Origin: Nectonema munidae
Taxonomy: Eukaryota > Nematomorpha > Nectonematoida > Nectonematidae
DNA length: 64,000 nt
Assembly (NCBI GenBank): GCA_030549495.1
Contig: JAUIRK010000965.1
Coordinates: forward strand, 62,001 to 126,000
Direction: 5' to 3'
Shown here: piece by piece, positions 21,735 through 32,800 of the stretch
Numbering within the stretch: position 1 is the stretch's first letter
Layout: every line of letters starts with the position of its first letter
Notes under the pieces: generated by a model
Seen by the model: the letters and a program-made list of their open reading frames with translations, nothing else
What the model was told of the DNA's origin: nothing
Database searches by the model: none
Translations under genes and position numbers: made by a program

Positions 21735-22176
21735 TTGAAATCTAAACAAACAAAAAACATTAAAAAAAATTTTTTAAATCCATACGGCATTTTTAAGATT
21801 ATTGGTGACCTTTAAATTTTAATTTCAAATTTAACCCATTTACGAACAATGTTCCTATTTTGGAACATAAGTAATTTCATCTTCGTCTGCTTTTTTCAAT
21901 GACTTTGAATATAAATCGTCTGCGTTTTTTTTAGATATCGTCTGCTTTGGTTGGTCTTAAATGGGTTAAACCCCTTTTTAGATTAAAATGAAAAGAGTAG
22001 CTAGGCAAAAAAAAGAGTTTAAAAAATTTTTTATCTACTAAAATTTTTAATTATATGAAAAATTCAAACTAAAACAACTGTAATATGTATTTTATTGAAC
22101 AAGGAAGTATATAAAATAAAAATTATATAAATTAATATTATCATTGTGTCCTCTTGTGCCCACTGTTTAGAGATAC
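21735..22176. repeat. Right terminal inverted repeat, split by a MITE
   Basis: The inverted counterpart of 16068-16350. It is longer because the 131-bp piggyBac-type MITE B is inserted at a TTAA within it (21831-21969). Removing the MITE restores co-linearity with the left repeat. Confidence 0.75.
21835..21965. mobile_element. piggyBac-type MITE, copy B
   Basis: 131 bp between TTAA at 21831-21834 and 21966-21969. The ends are CCCATTTACG and TAAATGGG. It contains a short palindrome (TGTTCC-TATTTT-GGAACA) and repeated CGTCTGC motifs. It is near-identical to copy C at 40.2 kb and inserted in the right TIR of the Mutator-like element. Confidence 0.8.
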
Positions 22177-22748
22177 AGTAGATGAGTGAGTAGGGGCTAA
22201 TCTAGCAGCATTTGCTTATGATTGTGTTGAGGTTGATTTAATGTTTTGACTTTCTAAAGTTTTGATATTATGTATAGCTATGTTTTATTTTAAATTGTTA
22301 AATAGCATTAAATCGTTTGGATTTAGTGTCGTGTTAGCTATATAAGATAAGATATATTTAGTTCAAAACAAAAAGATACAAACTAAACTTAAGTTTATAA
22401 TCATCGAATAGATAATTTAAAGTGTCGTTGATAGATTTGGGAGATTCAGTGTCTGAGCGTGCCCTTTTATTTGTCATATCTGAATAATAGTGGGAGGAAA
22501 TGAGTGATGTTAGTTAAAAATAATATTATATATGGATTAAAAATAGAGCAATAAAGAATAATTAGCTAATGAAAAGTATAAATTAGGATAAAAAAGGTTT
22601 AAAGATTAGATAGATAAAAAATATGTTTACATCAACATATCTACTTACTTTTGTAGATTTACACTATTTACTTTCCACATATCTTTATATATATTATATA
22701 TATTTTATTTTTAATATATTATCCACTTTCATTAAAGCCGCATATGCA
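22177..22748. other. AT-rich DNA, no gene seen
   Basis: The right flank of the Mutator-like element. I looked for the missing polymerase part of the LINE interrupted on the left side and did not find it. Confidence 0.4.
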
Positions 22749-23335
22749 TCTATATTGAACACATGGTCATCTCTTAATATTGCACCACCCTTGATAAACC
22801 TTCCATTCACAACAAAAAAATCACTCTCTCCCACAACTCCATTAAGTGGATCTCATCACACTGCCCAACCTATTCCTACTTCTATAGATTCAAACTTCAC
22901 AACAATCTATTATGTAAATTTGGTTGCCCCTACATTTAAACACCCCTACACATAATTCTCTAGTGCCAAATTTTTCACGATTTACGTGTTAAACTACTTA
23001 AAATCTACACTTTTACGAACCTCCTACTTCTATATATGATTTTTTACAACATCAAATCATACTTCAAGAAATCTCTATTTTAATTAACAAAATTGAACCA
23101 ATCCTTATCGTACACCAAAATCTTATTCCACCCACACCTCTTAATTAATTATACTCTTATCATCCTTTACTTTATATGCGGAACACAAATACTACTTACA
23201 ATTTTTCTCCTAGAATACTAGAATTGCCACATTTTCTTCAACTAAACTCCACCCAATCATCAATTCCCAAACTCTAGCAACCTGCAAGCATATCAGCCAA
23301 AGCTGGAAAGTGCTTAGAGATTTCCTCACTCACTG
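22749..23335. other. C-over-G strand-asymmetric tract, about 590 bp
   Basis: The + strand is rich in C, A and T with G almost absent across long stretches. A 110-codon frame at 22623-22955 has a serine, threonine, proline and isoleucine-rich composition that simply follows the base bias. I see no domain on either strand. Confidence 0.45.
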
Positions 23336-23384
23336 ACATGTGTTTGTTTTATATATTTTAATTTTGAAAATTAAATTATGTTAG

Positions 23385-23440
23385 TTTTTAGGTTGTTTGA
23401 AGCGCCATTCATACATAAGCCACCTAAGCTAGTTTAGAGG
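23385..23440 (+). repeat. Short dispersed repeat, copy 1
   Basis: About 55 bases containing AGGTTGTTTGAAGCGCC, ATACATAAGCCACCTA and GCTAGTTTA. They match 54771-54830 with only scattered differences. No terminal structure seen. Confidence 0.6.
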
Positions 23441-23618
23441 AAACAGTACGCTACCATGCAAATAATTATGTAATTTAATTTTTTTAATTAACAACTCTTT
23501 TTTATCCAAGTTTTTAAATTGTAAATTTAAATTTTTTAAAAATAAATTTCCTAAGCTATTTGATGTATAATTTTTTCTATAGAATTTTAAAATAATTTAC
23601 ATATCATATTACAATTAA

Positions 23619-23921
23619 CTCTTTGATGATTAGTGTTGCACTGCTGTACAAATAAAAAAGAGTTATCCAACAAAATTTTAGCAGACGATTAGTTTTTAAA
23701 ATTCTAGTCTCCAAATGGTAAATGCCAAAGCAAAATGGCATGACAACCTTAGTTAATATTCTTATTAAAATACGTCTAAAATAAATTTTCTATTTTTACG
23801 ATAATATAAATAAATGACGTATTCAGCCTTGAGCACCGCTTTTTTTCAATGGAATTTTGTATGTTGTAAGCAGACGATTATTATTTCTTGGTACACCGGT
23901 GTCACACTAAGCCTCTAAGGG
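23619..23921. mobile_element. piggyBac-type MITE, long variant (copy F)
   Basis: 303 bp between TTAA at 23615-23618 and 23922-23925. The inverted ends match over about 30 bp (left CTCTTTGATGATTAGTGTTG; right, read inward, CCCTTAGAGGCTTAGTGTGA) with a few mismatches. Internal CAGACGATTA motifs in direct repeat link it to the shorter copies. Non-coding. Confidence 0.7.
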
Positions 23922-23925
23922 TTAA

Positions 23926-25232
23926 ACTTAAATATGCCCACCTAAACCCTTTCGGTATTTTCCAATATTTTTCGAACCCGCTCAGTATTTGAATATTTTT
24001 TTAAAGCAAACCGATATTTTTTTTTGCTCGCCTTATCCGTCTTTTTTTTACATATTTTTAACCACCCATACCTGAAGAGTCTTTCACACCATTTTTTGTA
24101 CAAAATGACCTCTTTTCGCCACTTTTTATTTTTTAAATATATTAACTTCATAGTTCATAGCTTTTATCTCATTTGAATTCAATCCTCACATAATTTTTTT
24201 TTTGTAATTTTCAATTATATTTTGATATTTAGGGAAAACGTAGTTTTAATTCAATTTTTTGACTAGTAGGTTTTGTTAAAAAATTACATTTACACCTCTT
24301 GTGTGAAGCTATAGTCTAATTTGCTAGAGTGTGGATGCAAACTAAAAGCATTGAAATTGATGATCCTCATTTTGAATAACCATTACACGTTATTGAAGTG
24401 TTATATTTATTATTCACTAAAACATTTATAAAATAGTATTTATTAGAAATTCAAGTAAGCTCATTTGCAAAAACAAATAACATAAGCATACCCTCGAAAT
24501 GTACTTATTGAGGATAATTATAAAAAAAGTTGTCGTTGAGAAGTAAGAGTAATAGTAACATCAATAAAATTTTATATTCACATTGTATTTTCTATTTTTA
24601 ACTTATTATCGACCGTATCCATCTCATATTTATTTTTTTTAACTTGTGCCTCCCATACCCCTCTTAATTTTTTTGAATATACATATATCCACCAAAGTCC
24701 GCCCACGTGCCGTACCGGTTATGGGTAAACGGGTCTCACCCTACCCATGCTGTTCTTTTATTCAGCCAAAGGGTAGAGGCTTAACTCCCTCCGTCACCCT
24801 CCATCTAAATATAAAAAATTAAAATTATACTAAATTTTATGAAAGGTAAAATTTTAAGTGCAATATAAAGAATTTGTTAACTTCTGAAAGCTTCACTTTG
24901 TTTAAATAATAATCTAAAAAACATGAAATCAAAGATAAAATGAAATTTTTGTTTCCTAAAAATTCTACCTTTATGAAAGAATTTTACTACTTTTAAAAAT
25001 AGGTTTTACCGTAATACTAAAAATATTAATAAATGTAAAGAACCCTTAAGTTTATTATTAAAAGATATTGACAGTTTTTTTTAACTTAATTAAAAAAGCT
25101 TCTTATAATTAAGATCCAGTAAATGTAAAAATATTCAAAATTTAGAAACATTGCTTTGAAAACGGAGTTTATACTCCAAAACTAATCAACAACATCACCA
25201 ATAAATCCAGTAAAAAAAGAATGCTAAAGATA
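23926..25232. other. AT-rich DNA, no gene seen
   Basis: It includes a C-rich patch at 24645-24800. Nothing recognised. Confidence 0.4.
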
Positions 25233-25340
25233 TTAGGGTTACCAGACGTCCGAATTTGTCCTGACCTTAAAAAGAAATTTTTTGTCCGATATTTTTCCTG
25301 AAACCTAAAATTCCGGATTTTTCTCTGATATATACGGTAA
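25233..25340. repeat. MITE-like fragment, GGGTTACCAGACGTCC type
   Basis: It begins TTAGGGTTACCAGACGTCCG and ends TATATACGGTAACCC, a short inverted repeat (GGGTTACC/GGTAACCC) with internal TTGTCC and TTTGTCCG. The right end overlaps the left end of the next MITE. Confidence 0.4.
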
Positions 25341-25448
25341 CCCGTTAACGACCAGAATAATCAGACGATATCTAATATTAAAAAGAATTTATATACGCAA
25401 GCATATTTTTTATAAAGTCGACTATAGGCGACTCTGGTCGTTAACAGG
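25341..25448. mobile_element. piggyBac-type MITE, copy D (short)
   Basis: 108 bp with ends CCCGTTAACG and CGTTAACAGG. TTAA follows on the right (25449-25452) and GTAA precedes on the left, one mutation from the expected site. It shares the CGACCAGA ... CAGACGATATC interior, inverted, with copy A. Confidence 0.7.
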
Positions 25449-25589
25449 TTAATTTCTTTGAATTCGACTTACAATTCGATTAGCAATAAGGTAATGGAGA
25501 TTTAGAGAAACATCAACATTAATAACCATAGAAATGCTTCACCGTGTTCGTATTCTTAGCCTACACTTACAGACTCATAACGTAAATAT

Positions 25590-25751
25590 TTTTTTATTTT
25601 AGTTGTCGGTATCGCATCCATAGAGAAGAATAATCTTCCATTGCTGGACAGATGGTAAGGATAATAACGATTGGGAACCGAACCCAGACCATCTGGATCG
25701 TGACCCTACGCTCCAACCACTATCCCATCTGCCATGAAATATACATAATAA
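25590..25751 (-). repeat. tRNA-derived SINE, family 1, copy 2, with target duplication
   Basis: On the - strand: A-box region GATAGTGGTTGGAGCG, B-box GGTTCGGTTCC and the family 3' end GATGCGATACCGACAA, then an A-rich tail. It is flanked by CTCATAACGTAAATAT on the left (about 25574-25589) and CTCATAACGCAAATAT on the right (about 25752-25767), a 16-bp target-site duplication with one difference. This is direct evidence of retroposition and relatively young age. Confidence 0.85.
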
Positions 25752-26114
25752 GCTCATAACGCAAATATAGAGACCATTTTTTCTTTGATGGATCATAGAT
25801 AGATCGTGTATACCAATTATCTATTGAAACAGTAAAAAGCATTCTGATAGTTAACCATAACTTCAAAGAAGTTTCTTGCTTGGAATTTTATCGATATCTT
25901 CGTCAAAATAAAGAAATTTGAAGAATATGTCTTTGAGGGTATTTATATACGCCTGGGAAACATTTCACGAGAGACAACTTGATTCGTTGTCATTATATCT
26001 TGTATCATGATATGCGTATGGCTCGTGCTTTTATTAGATGATCACTTCATGGTGAGCCTTTGTTGCTCATAGTTCGACTCAAGCGATGCAATCGCGTCTT
26101 ATCGATGAAAAAAC

Positions 26115-26250
26115 TCGAAGGTAAAGGTAAATGTACCGTTGTGTGTTTTCATCGAAAAGGCATAATTACGCCGCTTGTATCGAACTATGAGAAAGTAGGC
26201 TTGATGCGAGATCGAAGCCAAGACCTTGAGTTATCGAAAACCAGTAGCTT
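26115..26250 (-). repeat. Second SINE-like family, copy 1
   Basis: On the - strand a B-box-like GGCTTCGATCTCG is followed downstream by the tail GCCTTTTCGATGAAAACACA and TTTACCTTTACC. The tail is shared with 29115-29275, so this is a dispersed family distinct from family 1. Confidence 0.45.
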
Positions 26251-26661
26251 TTTAAATATCTCAATTTATTAAAAGAAATTCTTTAAAGATTTTAACCAAC
26301 TGATTTTTGATTTTCAAACATAAAATTGGAATTAAAAATATATATGTAATAATAATATGTAACGTTATGCAAAATTTTAAGTAAATGTTAAAACGTTTTA
26401 AGCTTACTACTAGCCATGTTTATCAATCTGTTAGATCTCTTATACATTTTTAGAATCGGAATTTACCCGATACATGCCTATACCTGAAAAAAGCACGAAT
26501 CTTATCTTTCCCTATTGCGTTTCCGATTAATCGTCGAATCGCTAGTTATTTTATATTTAAAGTGAAATAAATTATTTTTATCTTCAGTATTTGAAGGATA
26601 AAATTTTCAGAATTTTCTTCTCATATATAGTAGCCTTAGATTTATATTTTAGATAAGTGTG
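26251..26661. promoter_or_regulatory. Upstream region of the calpain gene
   Basis: AT-rich with no recognisable core promoter. A splice-acceptor-like TTTTAG at 26647-26652 lies 9 bases before the chosen ATG, so the true transcription start and a non-coding first exon may lie further upstream. Confidence 0.3.
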
Positions 26662-26820
26662 ATGAATTTTCAAAATCAAAAATACCATAAAATCAAACGA
26701 AAATTACTCCAAAAGGGGCAACTCTTTGAAGATCCTCTTTTCCCCGCTAAAGAATCTTCCCTTTTTCTCGACAATAAACGAAACGATCTCTTGCAACAGA
26801 TTAAATGGAAGCGACCATTT
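26662..26820 (+). CDS. CAPN5: Calpain exon 1: N-terminal helix and LFEDPLFPA block
   Basis: 53 codons, ending in phase 0 at WKRPF before the donor [15 protein letters not shown] and IKWKRP are highly conserved calpain motifs just before the protease core. The frame stays open upstream to the acceptor at 26652, so the exon may begin at 26653 with a preceding exon. Confidence 0.88.
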
Positions 26821-29800
26821 GTACCTCTTTTTCTTCTAATTTATACAGCTTTTAAAAATATTTATCAATTCTTTTTTATATTCGATCTCAAAGCTAACTA
26901 ATAATTATTTTTCTAATGTATCCCTCTTATATTCTGTCTTAGATACAACCTCTTTTCAAGATTATCTACCTCAAATTTAATTTTTTTTTATCGTAAATTC
27001 TCCACTGAAAGTCCGAAGTTCCTGCCGATCACGGAATTCTTTCCTGGTTGAGAACCACTGTGCTAGAGTATTTTCACGAAGACACACTTTACTACTCTTA
27101 TGCCGAATTAACAAATATCGTTAAGTTCCAAAGTCAGGCGTTAAAATAAACTTTGCGAAAATAATAGTTTTCATTTATTTAAAGTAACTTCTTTATAGTG
27201 AATATCTGTATATATGCACACTTGAACGCTTTTATTAAATCTCTGTAGGGTCTTATTTTCAAGGCTTTTACTTTTTGTAGTAAAATCTAATAAACTTATT
27301 ATAAAAAAATATTGCAAAATGGATGTTTTTATTTACGCATAAATGCTTTTCTCTTATTGTAAGTTCCATAATTCTAAGTTTTAAAAAAGAATATACAGAG
27401 CGCAAATGACTTTGAAATTGCGTTTTTTCTCAGAACGGGTTTAAAATCCTGTTTCGCAAAAGCATGCCTTTGAAAAAGAAATCATATTTTTCAGATAATA
27501 TGTTTAGAGTTAAGGAAACATATTCTTCTTTTCAGTACAAATATATATTAAACTTTTTGACTATTTTATTTAAAACTAAAAATTAGCTTCAATATTTTTT
27601 TAAATACTTTGAAAAAACTCTTTTTACGCTCCATTAATAAAGTATATCTTACGCCCGTCTATGGAGACGGGCTCCCCAATTTGGGAAAGTCATTATAATT
27701 TGTATTTTCAATTTGAAATTGAGATATATTAATGAAAGGACATTTACATCTTTTTTTGGTTTACTCTTCTCCTTTCTTCCTCGCATATTCGGATGTATAT
27801 TATTTAATGCAGGGTATAGAAAACATGACTCGCCATTTTCCTGCATTTATTTCTTCCGTATTTTTTCATTGAATAATGGAAAGAGACAAATTAAAACTGG
27901 TTATTGTCGGTTTATATGACAGTATTTTTAACTCTATCAATGATTTTTGATTAAATTCATATCGCCTTTTTCTCAATATATAGACTCAGTGAAGGATTTA
28001 CCCAACGGATTAGAAGGTGTCGCCTAGTTTTCTGCTATCTCATTTCTTGTGCTTTTTTAAATATATTTTTTTTAGTCTTTCTTACTTATTATTATTTATT
28101 AAAAGCTTCACTTTATTACCTGAATTTGATTAAATTTAGGATATACAAATTTTATAATTGCTCTTGTTTATAAGACATGTATGATGATCGCATTATAGGA
28201 TGTAATGATCATTCGAATACATGATAAGAGAAAAAAAGAGGGAATGCAGACTTTCGAGTCAAACATCATGCCAAACTGCTCTGAAATTGCTATCAAAAAT
28301 ATTTTACAAACGATGTGAGAGCAATATAATCATAATCCATTGTCTCAATGCCCACAATAAGTAAGCAATATTTATCATAGTATCGTCTCCTTGTAGTATT
28401 TTTGAGCAAACACATGTTGATTATCCACTAGATTTTCTTCTTCTGTCACAGTGATTCTATTTCGCTTTCTGTCTCCTTCTCTGTTTTTCTCTTCCGCTTT
28501 CTCTGCTAAAACTCAATCACTCAAGCTCTCTTCTCTCATTCAATCTCTCTTCTTTCATTCAAGCTCTCTTCCACTCAAGCTCTCTTATCTTGTTAGCTCT
28601 CCGATCTCATTCATCTGTCTTCTCTCCAGTGGCGTAGCTAGATGTTACAATTATTTTAAAAATGTACTTGATCTATTTATGACAGCTGTCAGAATTTTAT
28701 TTGTAGACAGAAATAGTCAAAAAAACGCAATGATTTTATTCTCGTATACTATGGTTTTTATGATTTATGTTAGTTTACATAGTTTTCTTATGATTTTGTG
28801 TTCTTAGACTTAAATAATTTATGAAAAGTGATTAAACTACCATTTTTTGTATACTATGATTCCTTACAAAATGTAAAAAATACAAGCGTTACCAAATCAC
28901 CCTATAAGGGTTAGCTACTTCAACGTTGTCTTTTGCTGCTTATAAAAACTTGAAAATATAAAATAAAATGCCAATAAACTATCTCATTTTTTATGCCTCC
29001 TATTATTTTGAAATTATGAGAACAGACAGTTTCATTTTAAAATAGTGAAAATTGCTTTATTAGTTTATTTTGCCTCCTTTCTCTCTTATGTTAATTATGA
29101 GTAAATTTTTCAATTTTGGGTAAAAGGTAACGTGGGTGTGTTTTCATTGACAAGGCACTGATGTACTGCTTATGTCAAACAATGAACAAATTGATATCGA
29201 AGAGGAATCGAATCCAGAGACTTCCGTGCTGAGTCTATCATCTCAACCAACCTGTGATGCCACCCGATGAGTATGCTGTAGGTAGGGGATACGTCAAATT
29301 AGTTTTCAAAAACTTAAATTGTTTTTGTTGAAGCTCTATAACTTTTTCTGATGACTTTTTTTCCTTAAAAGTTATTATAAAGGGCAAACCAATGTTCGAA
29401 ATTATTTTACTTTTTGTAGCTTGCACCAATTTATCTTTTAAATTATTTTTGAATGATGCTGAGAAAAATAAAGTAATGCAATCTTAATTTATTGTTTGAT
29501 TTCTTTGCACAATTTTATTTTTATTTTATACCCTTTTTGAGAGTCTAACTAACTTACACTCATTCTTATACACTAAAAAGAATGAAAAAATTCTAATACT
29601 AAGTTTTCTAACTTTAGTTCTGTTTTACATTTTTGATAGAAATTACCTCAGAAAAGTTATGTAATTTGAATGTGTTTTTTTTAATTATTTTTCTCAATAA
29701 AAGATTTTTTCATTTTTTAGGAAGAAGGAACAACTGAAAATTAATGAATGATTTTTTCCATTCAATAAAATTTCCAATTTTTTATTGTTAATTGATATCT

Positions 29801-32800
29801 TTACCCCCTTTCTACGCATAATTTGGAGATGGTGCGCATTTATTTGAAGTGAGAAGGAAGTAGCTATATATAAGTCCTCATTCATTGTTGACGTTAAGCT
29901 TAATAGAGCGGGGGTTAAAGTTTACATTAAGCTTAAGTAAGAATGAAATAGAATAGACAAGAGAGCAGTAGGAATTCAGAAAAATTTGTTGTCTTTTTTG
30001 GAAGACGCTTGAAAGTCCGCCTCCTCCTATAATTTCAAGGATATGCGCCCCTGAATCAATCACATATTTTTCATATAAACATCGCAGGGTGTCCAGTAGA
30101 CTCTTATCTCTAGACTACTCTTCAGACTACATTCACTCATATAAAACCCTCCAACCTTCAGTTATTTGTTTTCAGTTGTTTTCTATATCAATCAAATATT
30201 CTTTCATCAATTCCTTTAATGTGCCTGATAGACTACCTCATTTTCAAATGAAAAGCCTATTCGCCTCAACAATTTTGGATTTTTTTAAACTAGTGTATAT
30301 GCGATATGTAAATTTAATTAAAATATTTTCGCTGGAAATATAGTATTAAATTTCACCAATTTTGTAAAAAAAATATAAAATAGTCTTATAAATTTAGGTA
30401 TGCGCTGAATACATTCTATTTTAAAGGATTGCTTGAATATTTGGTCTCTCGTGGTATTTCCAGGCGAGTAATTTTTAAAATTGCAACAAAAAAAATCGCC
30501 CCCAATAATTTTGAGGATGTGCGCCCCTGGTCCTACCCTAGATAGGCCACCGTAGCAATCACTTAAAGTTTTCACTATTCAATATTTTGCTCTGTAGTAA
30601 TTTAGGTTGTTTGATCGTAAATTTATCCGATTGCTTTTTATTTTGAATAATATGTACGAAAAAACAGAAAAGTTTCTGTTTTAATTGCATAAATATGGAT
30701 TGGTTTGATGTTACCATTATAAATGCATATTGAAATTCCTATTTACGCCATGCGGTATTCTTATTTAATTGTTTATTTAAGATTTTCAATATATATACCA
30801 TTGACAGTAGGTTTATACTTTAGATTTTGTGTCTATTTAGGATTTATGTGAAAATCCAATCCTGATAGTTGAAAATACTAAAAGTCATCAAGTTCAACAA
30901 GGCCGTGTTGCAAATTGCTGGTTTGTCGCAGCATGTGCAAGTTTAATAGGCAAGAAATCTTTGTGGAAACAAGTATATTATTTTTTTCTTCTACATGGTG
31001 TCAGCCTTTTGTTTTGTCTACACATAAATCACAAGGGATAGAGACTGCTTCAGTCATTTAAAACATTCACTCCTTACATCTCTTCTTCAATATGTCTTCT
31101 TTTATTATCTTACAAATATTTGATCTATTAGGTTTTGTGATTTGTTCTTCCTGCTTATATAGCTCAAGCTTTTCGTTTTTTATTCTTGAGAGATGACCTA
31201 CACATTATATAATATTTTATACTTATTGGATAAACGCACTTATATTTCCCATTATGCAAGTTTTGCTTCAAAGTTTTAGAACAAAATTCTGTCATAAAAA
31301 TGTACAATTTTTAAATTTAACCCAAAGATTCCCTACAAAATTAATTTCTTTTATATATCAACTCATATATTTTATCGTACAAATTTTTGTTTCATTTAGG
31401 CTATGATTTATATTGTGTTCCTTAGCCCATGATCTAAGAAAAAGCCGACGACTTTACCTAATTTGGAATAAAACTACCTCAAGGTCAAGGAAGCATCATT
31501 GTCAGCTATATAAGTGACTGTATGATCAATTGGAGTGAATGGTTTTGGGCTTGATTTCCCCTATTCGATCCTATAGCCTAGTATTAAATGAGTTATAATA
31601 TTAGCCATTCTTCCTTAGAATATTCTTCGCTTCCATTGCTTCTTTTTTATAAAATTTTTTAAATGGAAATATATATTTAAATAAGCATAGACGACCCCTC
31701 ATAATTTCTAAGTTTTTGAGCCCATCCTTCATCGTAATTTTTATCCTATCTGCTTTTTTTTGATATCAATATCTCTCTTTTTTGAAATAACACTTAACGC
31801 AGTTGTGGCTTTGCGAATAAATTCAAAGGGGAGCTTAAAGGGTGCCAAATTGAATTAAGAGAGTCATGAATATTTAGAAGTTAAAAACAATAATTCTTAA
31901 TATATTAATTTGTTTGTCTACTACCGGTTAAATCATTTGCTTCTATATCTTGTGCAATACATTACACGTATCTCATTATAAGTATAATTGGGCTTATATA
32001 TATTATATTTATATTTTGATTCTTCTATTTATCGCTTTACTCAATATCTGCTGTTGAAAATTCTCAATCACTCAATCAATTTCTGAAAATTGATTATGTG
32101 CTGCAGTTAGTTGTTTTTCTTAACTGTGTGTACATTCACATCAAATTATACACAACCACCAATTTCAAAATAAACTAAGATTGAATACGTTTTCCGATTG
32201 TACATATGCTATATATCTCATTTCTGTAATAAGAATCTGTATCCTTACCTTAGTTATTTGCATACATAATTATAAATAAAATATTTACTAGGTATATTAA
32301 ATCTCAATTTAGAAAAATGCTGATCAAAAATTGCATAACTTAAAAATATTTTTTTCACTGTTCCTGGAATCGAAAGTTTAGGCAGGAAGGGAGCTGATGA
32401 AAAATTGTGAGGTACTTCGTCCTTTAGACTCAACTTAGCTAAGAGTCCTAACTGTATGTGCATGTATGATAAATTAAAATATTTGTGCAAATATTTTATG
32501 ATGGAAAATACCATATGTCTCTTCACTTCATTTAGGCAAATATTTTTTATCAAGAGTAGCTTTATCTAAAAATCTTATACTTCAGAAATATTATTCACAC
32601 ACAGTTGAACTCTTATTCGTTTCTTCGATTTTTACCTTTTAACGGTGAAGATATTTCAGGTAGAGCACGCAAAAATGAACCAAGATAATCCATATTATAA
32701 ATATCTTTTTTTAAATGTGTTCAACCTTACATTTGAATATATATATGAATACATTATAATGAATAAATAATTTTTGTAGTTATATAGTATTTAATCATTT

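Larger units (their letters stand above)
16068..22176 (-). mobile_element. Mutator-like transposon with long TIRs and an OTU domain
   Basis: The ends are long inverted repeats. The left starts GTATCTCTAAACAGTGGGCA (16068) and its reverse complement ends the right side at 22176. Similarity extends about 280-300 bp inward, past the shared GGTCACCAATAA block. The - strand coding region reads PHD finger, OTU cysteine protease, then MULE transposase. This matches Phantom-type Mutator elements of animals as I recall them. Several stops and frame changes break the coding region. A LINE ORF1 fragment lies inside and a piggyBac MITE sits in the right TIR. I could not see a matching 8-10 bp target duplication (left flank AAGCGG, right flank AGTAGATG), so one end may be rearranged. 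Confidence 0.8.
26821..30840 (+). other. CAPN5: Calpain intron 1
   Basis: About 4.0 kb. It holds a solo hAT-like terminus (27043-27057), a CT-rich tract (28440-28620), a hAT-like left end (28627), a second-family SINE (29115-29275) and two copies of a GGGGCGCA-type terminus (30021-30053, 30497-30530). No other gene seen. Confidence 0.7.

Noticed and set aside
27656-27673. Short palindrome CCCGTCTATGGAGACGGG as a terminator or structured RNA
   Set aside because: A single 18-bp hairpin in an intron with no supporting context.
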